A DNA stretch of 13,739 bases, from contig JAITHX010000226.1 of assembly GCA_031279735.1 (NCBI GenBank), forward strand, positions 1 to 13,739. Direction: 5' to 3'. Source of the stretch: Prevotellaceae bacterium. GTDB taxonomy: Bacteria > Bacteroidota > Bacteroidia > Bacteroidales > UBA932. The position numbers were made by a program, and so were the translations under genes. This document shows positions 12,138 through 13,739 of the stretch, piece by piece (within the stretch, counting starts at the first letter, position 1; every line of letters starts with the position of its first letter). Below the pieces are notes generated by a model. The model was given only the letters and a program-made list of their open reading frames with translations. It was not told the origin of the DNA and ran no database searches.

Positions 12138-13739
12138 ATGAAGTATATTGTATTCTTTTCTTTGCTGATTCTTTGCGCATTGTCGCCGGCGGTAGCGGAT
12201 GCGCAATGCGATTTCAAAATTGTAGCCGAGACTTCGGCTTCCACTTGCTTGAACAATGGAACGATTACGGCGAAGCTGATCTCTTCCGCCGGCAGTATCG
12301 CTCAGCGAACGGTTGTCTTGAGGTCGTCCGTTCTGGCGAACGGCATGAAGGGACATGACTCAATGACGGCCGATACCGCCTATTTCAAGGATCTTTTTCC
12401 GGGCGAATACGAGATTGTCGCCGAGGTTGGTTGCTCGGACGGCAGCAAAAAGGAAGTTACGGAGTATCTCGTTACGGTCGATAAGGAATATGAGGCGATG
12501 TATGTTTCCACATCGTTCACGACCGAGATAATAGATTGCAAGCGTATCGGGAAGCTTGCTCTGGATATTCTCGGCGGGAAAGCTCCGTACACTGTCCGGA
12601 CGACCGATGAAGACGGAAACTCCTTCGATTCCGTCTTTCATTCCGCCGAAGGCAACACGGTAGTCGTGTCGAAACCCGGCAAGTATTCCTTTAACGTCAT
12701 CGACGCCTGCAATACGAGTTCCACTATTTCGGAAAAGCGGGAAGTCCCCGCCTTCACGCATATTCCGTTAAGCGCGCAGTTTAACGCTGCACAAAACCGG
12801 AGCTGCACCGGAGACGGATTTATCATTCTGAATATTCACAACGGCGGCTCGCCGTACAACATCAAAGTCGAAAGCAGCACCGACCATACATTTCTCAGAA
12901 TGTTCGAGAACCATGCAAACTCCAGTCTACAGGTCGGAGAAGAAACGAACGGACTGAAAGAGGGCAATTATGTCTTCACGATTACCGACAGATGCAATTC
13001 GACTGTCGTTATCGATACGGATATAGAGTTTGTGCGAGCTACACTTCCCGTAACAGTCAAGTCATATACTTCATGCAACAATCTGAACGGAGGCTTCTCG
13101 TTCGAGATTAACGACAAGTGCCGCAGCCCTCGCGAGTACACTATCGAAACGACCGCTGCGCCGTCCGGTTTTTCTCTTGAGCCGCAAGTTTTCGACACAA
13201 CATATTTCAATATCTCCGGCTTGCCCGCCGGACAATACTCTTTCACGATTACCGACGCCAACAATTCCAATCCCGTCTATATTTCCGGCGAAATACAGGC
13301 AATAGAAAGTTATTCGGGCGGAGGCTACGAGCCGACATATACTGAAACCTACGAATCGTATGCCGCAGGGCTGCGGGTTGACGGACGATGCCCTCCGTTC
13401 GCCTATAAAATATACGAAGCGGACAATCCCGATAATCCGGTCCTGCGGTCGGAGAGGGAGAATGTCATGGAGCTTTCCGAACTCGACTATGTTTTCGACT
13501 ACGGAATCATGTACATGGCGGTGCTGTCCGACAACGGTCACGCCAAGCCGGATACTGTCTTCTTCAAGCGCAGCGTTCCCTCGTGCATTCTGGAATACAA
13601 GCACGAGTCGTTCAGGTGGTACGACTGCTGGGGTTACGAAGAGATAGGGATTTTCGACAAAAGGGCGGAAGCCGGCACCCGCATACGTTTCATCGACGGA
13701 CCAACAGTGCCGATTCACAGAGACACCACTCTGACGAGA
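12138..13739 (+). CDS. large secreted protein with SprB-like repeats, N-terminal part
   Basis: 534 codons read without a stop from ATG 12138 to the right edge. The signal peptide is MKYIVFFSLLILCALSPAVADA, cleaved before Gln23. The mature part is a series of roughly 90-residue beta-domains that share a Cys near the start, a GG-x-PY segment and a G-x-Y-x-F-x-(I/V)-(T/I)-D segment near the end: Cys134/GGKAPYTV (146-153)/PGKYSFNVIDAC (180-191); Cys223/GGSPYNI (236-242)/GNYVFTITDRC (276-286); Cys313/AGQYSFTITDAN (364-375). This is the pattern of SprB-type repeats in gliding and surface adhesins exported by the type IX secretion system. The C-terminus, where a T9SS signal would be, lies outside the window. 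It is divergent from the polyamine/Tat operon and shares only the repeat-filled spacer with it. A role in adhesion is inferred from the family. Confidence 0.88.
   Translation, partial: MKYIVFFSLLILCALSPAVADAQCDFKIVAETSASTCLNNGTITAKLISSAGSIAQRTVVLRSSVLANGMKGHDSMTADTAYFKDLFPGEYEIVAEVGCSDGSKKEVTEYLVTVDKEYEAMYVSTSFTTEIIDCKRIGKLALDILGGKAPYTVRTTDEDGNSFDSVFHSAEGNTVVVSKPGKYSFNVIDACNTSSTISEKREVPAFTHIPLSAQFNAAQNRSCTGDGFIILNIHNGGSPYNIKVESSTDHTFLRMFENHANSSLQVGEETNGLKEGNYVFTITDRCNSTVVIDTDIEFVRATLPVTVKSYTSCNNLNGGFSFEINDKCRSPREYTIETTAAPSGFSLEPQVFDTTYFNISGLPAGQYSFTITDANNSNPVYISGEIQAIESYSGGGYEPTYTETYESYAAGLRVDGRCPPFAYKIYEADNPDNPVLRSERENVMELSELDYVFDYGIMYMAVLSDNGHAKPDTVFFKRSVPSCILEYKHESFRWYDCWGYEEIGIFDKRAEAGTRIRFIDGPTVPIHRDTTLTR

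Noticed and set aside
13071..13718. A 215-codon frame on the minus strand
   Set aside because: It is antisense to the SprB-like gene, whose plus-strand frame has a signal peptide and recurring domain motifs.

Overview
The window looks like a chromosomal segment of a Bacteroidota bacterium, most likely Bacteroidales. The reasons are Bacteroidota-type promoters (TTTG, 19-20 bases, TAnnTTTG), a TonB-dependent receptor with a carboxypeptidase-like N-terminal domain, many lipoproteins (two with the acidic surface-export signal after the lipid Cys), a SprB-like repeat protein, and start sites without Shine-Dalgarno sequences. The species cannot be named from this sequence.

Layout, left to right. 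(1) 1-109: start of a lipoprotein gene on the minus strand, cut by the window edge, with a strong promoter. (2) 244-3236, minus: a TonB-dependent receptor and an overlapping small lipoprotein gene, without a SusD partner. (3) 3305-5431, minus: a tight, AT-rich four-gene cassette with three lipoproteins (two related to each other and PKD-like) and one protein without a signal peptide. A hairpin terminator at 3255-3289 separates it from the receptor. (4) 5432-6666: mostly non-coding AT-rich DNA with a 21-base tandem repeat, then a consensus promoter, a long structured leader and a small HTH regulator on the plus strand. (5) 6690-7137: hairpins and an inverted array of 7-base repeats, ending against a tRNA-Ser(GCU) gene (minus). 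(6) 7340-11708, minus: six co-directional genes. In transcription order they encode a deoxyhypusine-synthase-like protein, TatA, a sigma-54-type response regulator without a DNA-binding domain, an AraD-like class II aldolase, a MORN-like lipoprotein and a Cys-rich lipoprotein with an ABM domain. (7) 11774-12066: a second 7-base-repeat and hairpin module filling the divergent intergenic region. (8) 12138 to the right edge, plus: start of a large secreted protein with SprB-like repeats.

The first genes of region 6 probably share one transcript from the promoter at 11741-11772, since tatA overlaps the regulator gene by 4 bp. Their products do not form a recognisable pathway. The AraD-like protein differs from known epimerases at phosphate-binding and catalytic positions. 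A recurrent theme is small tandem duplication between genes: units of 7, 17, 21 and 21-22 bases. One of these appears to have supplied the start codon and first codons of a lipoprotein gene. I saw no insertion sequence, CRISPR array, integrase or rRNA, and no defence system that I recognise.
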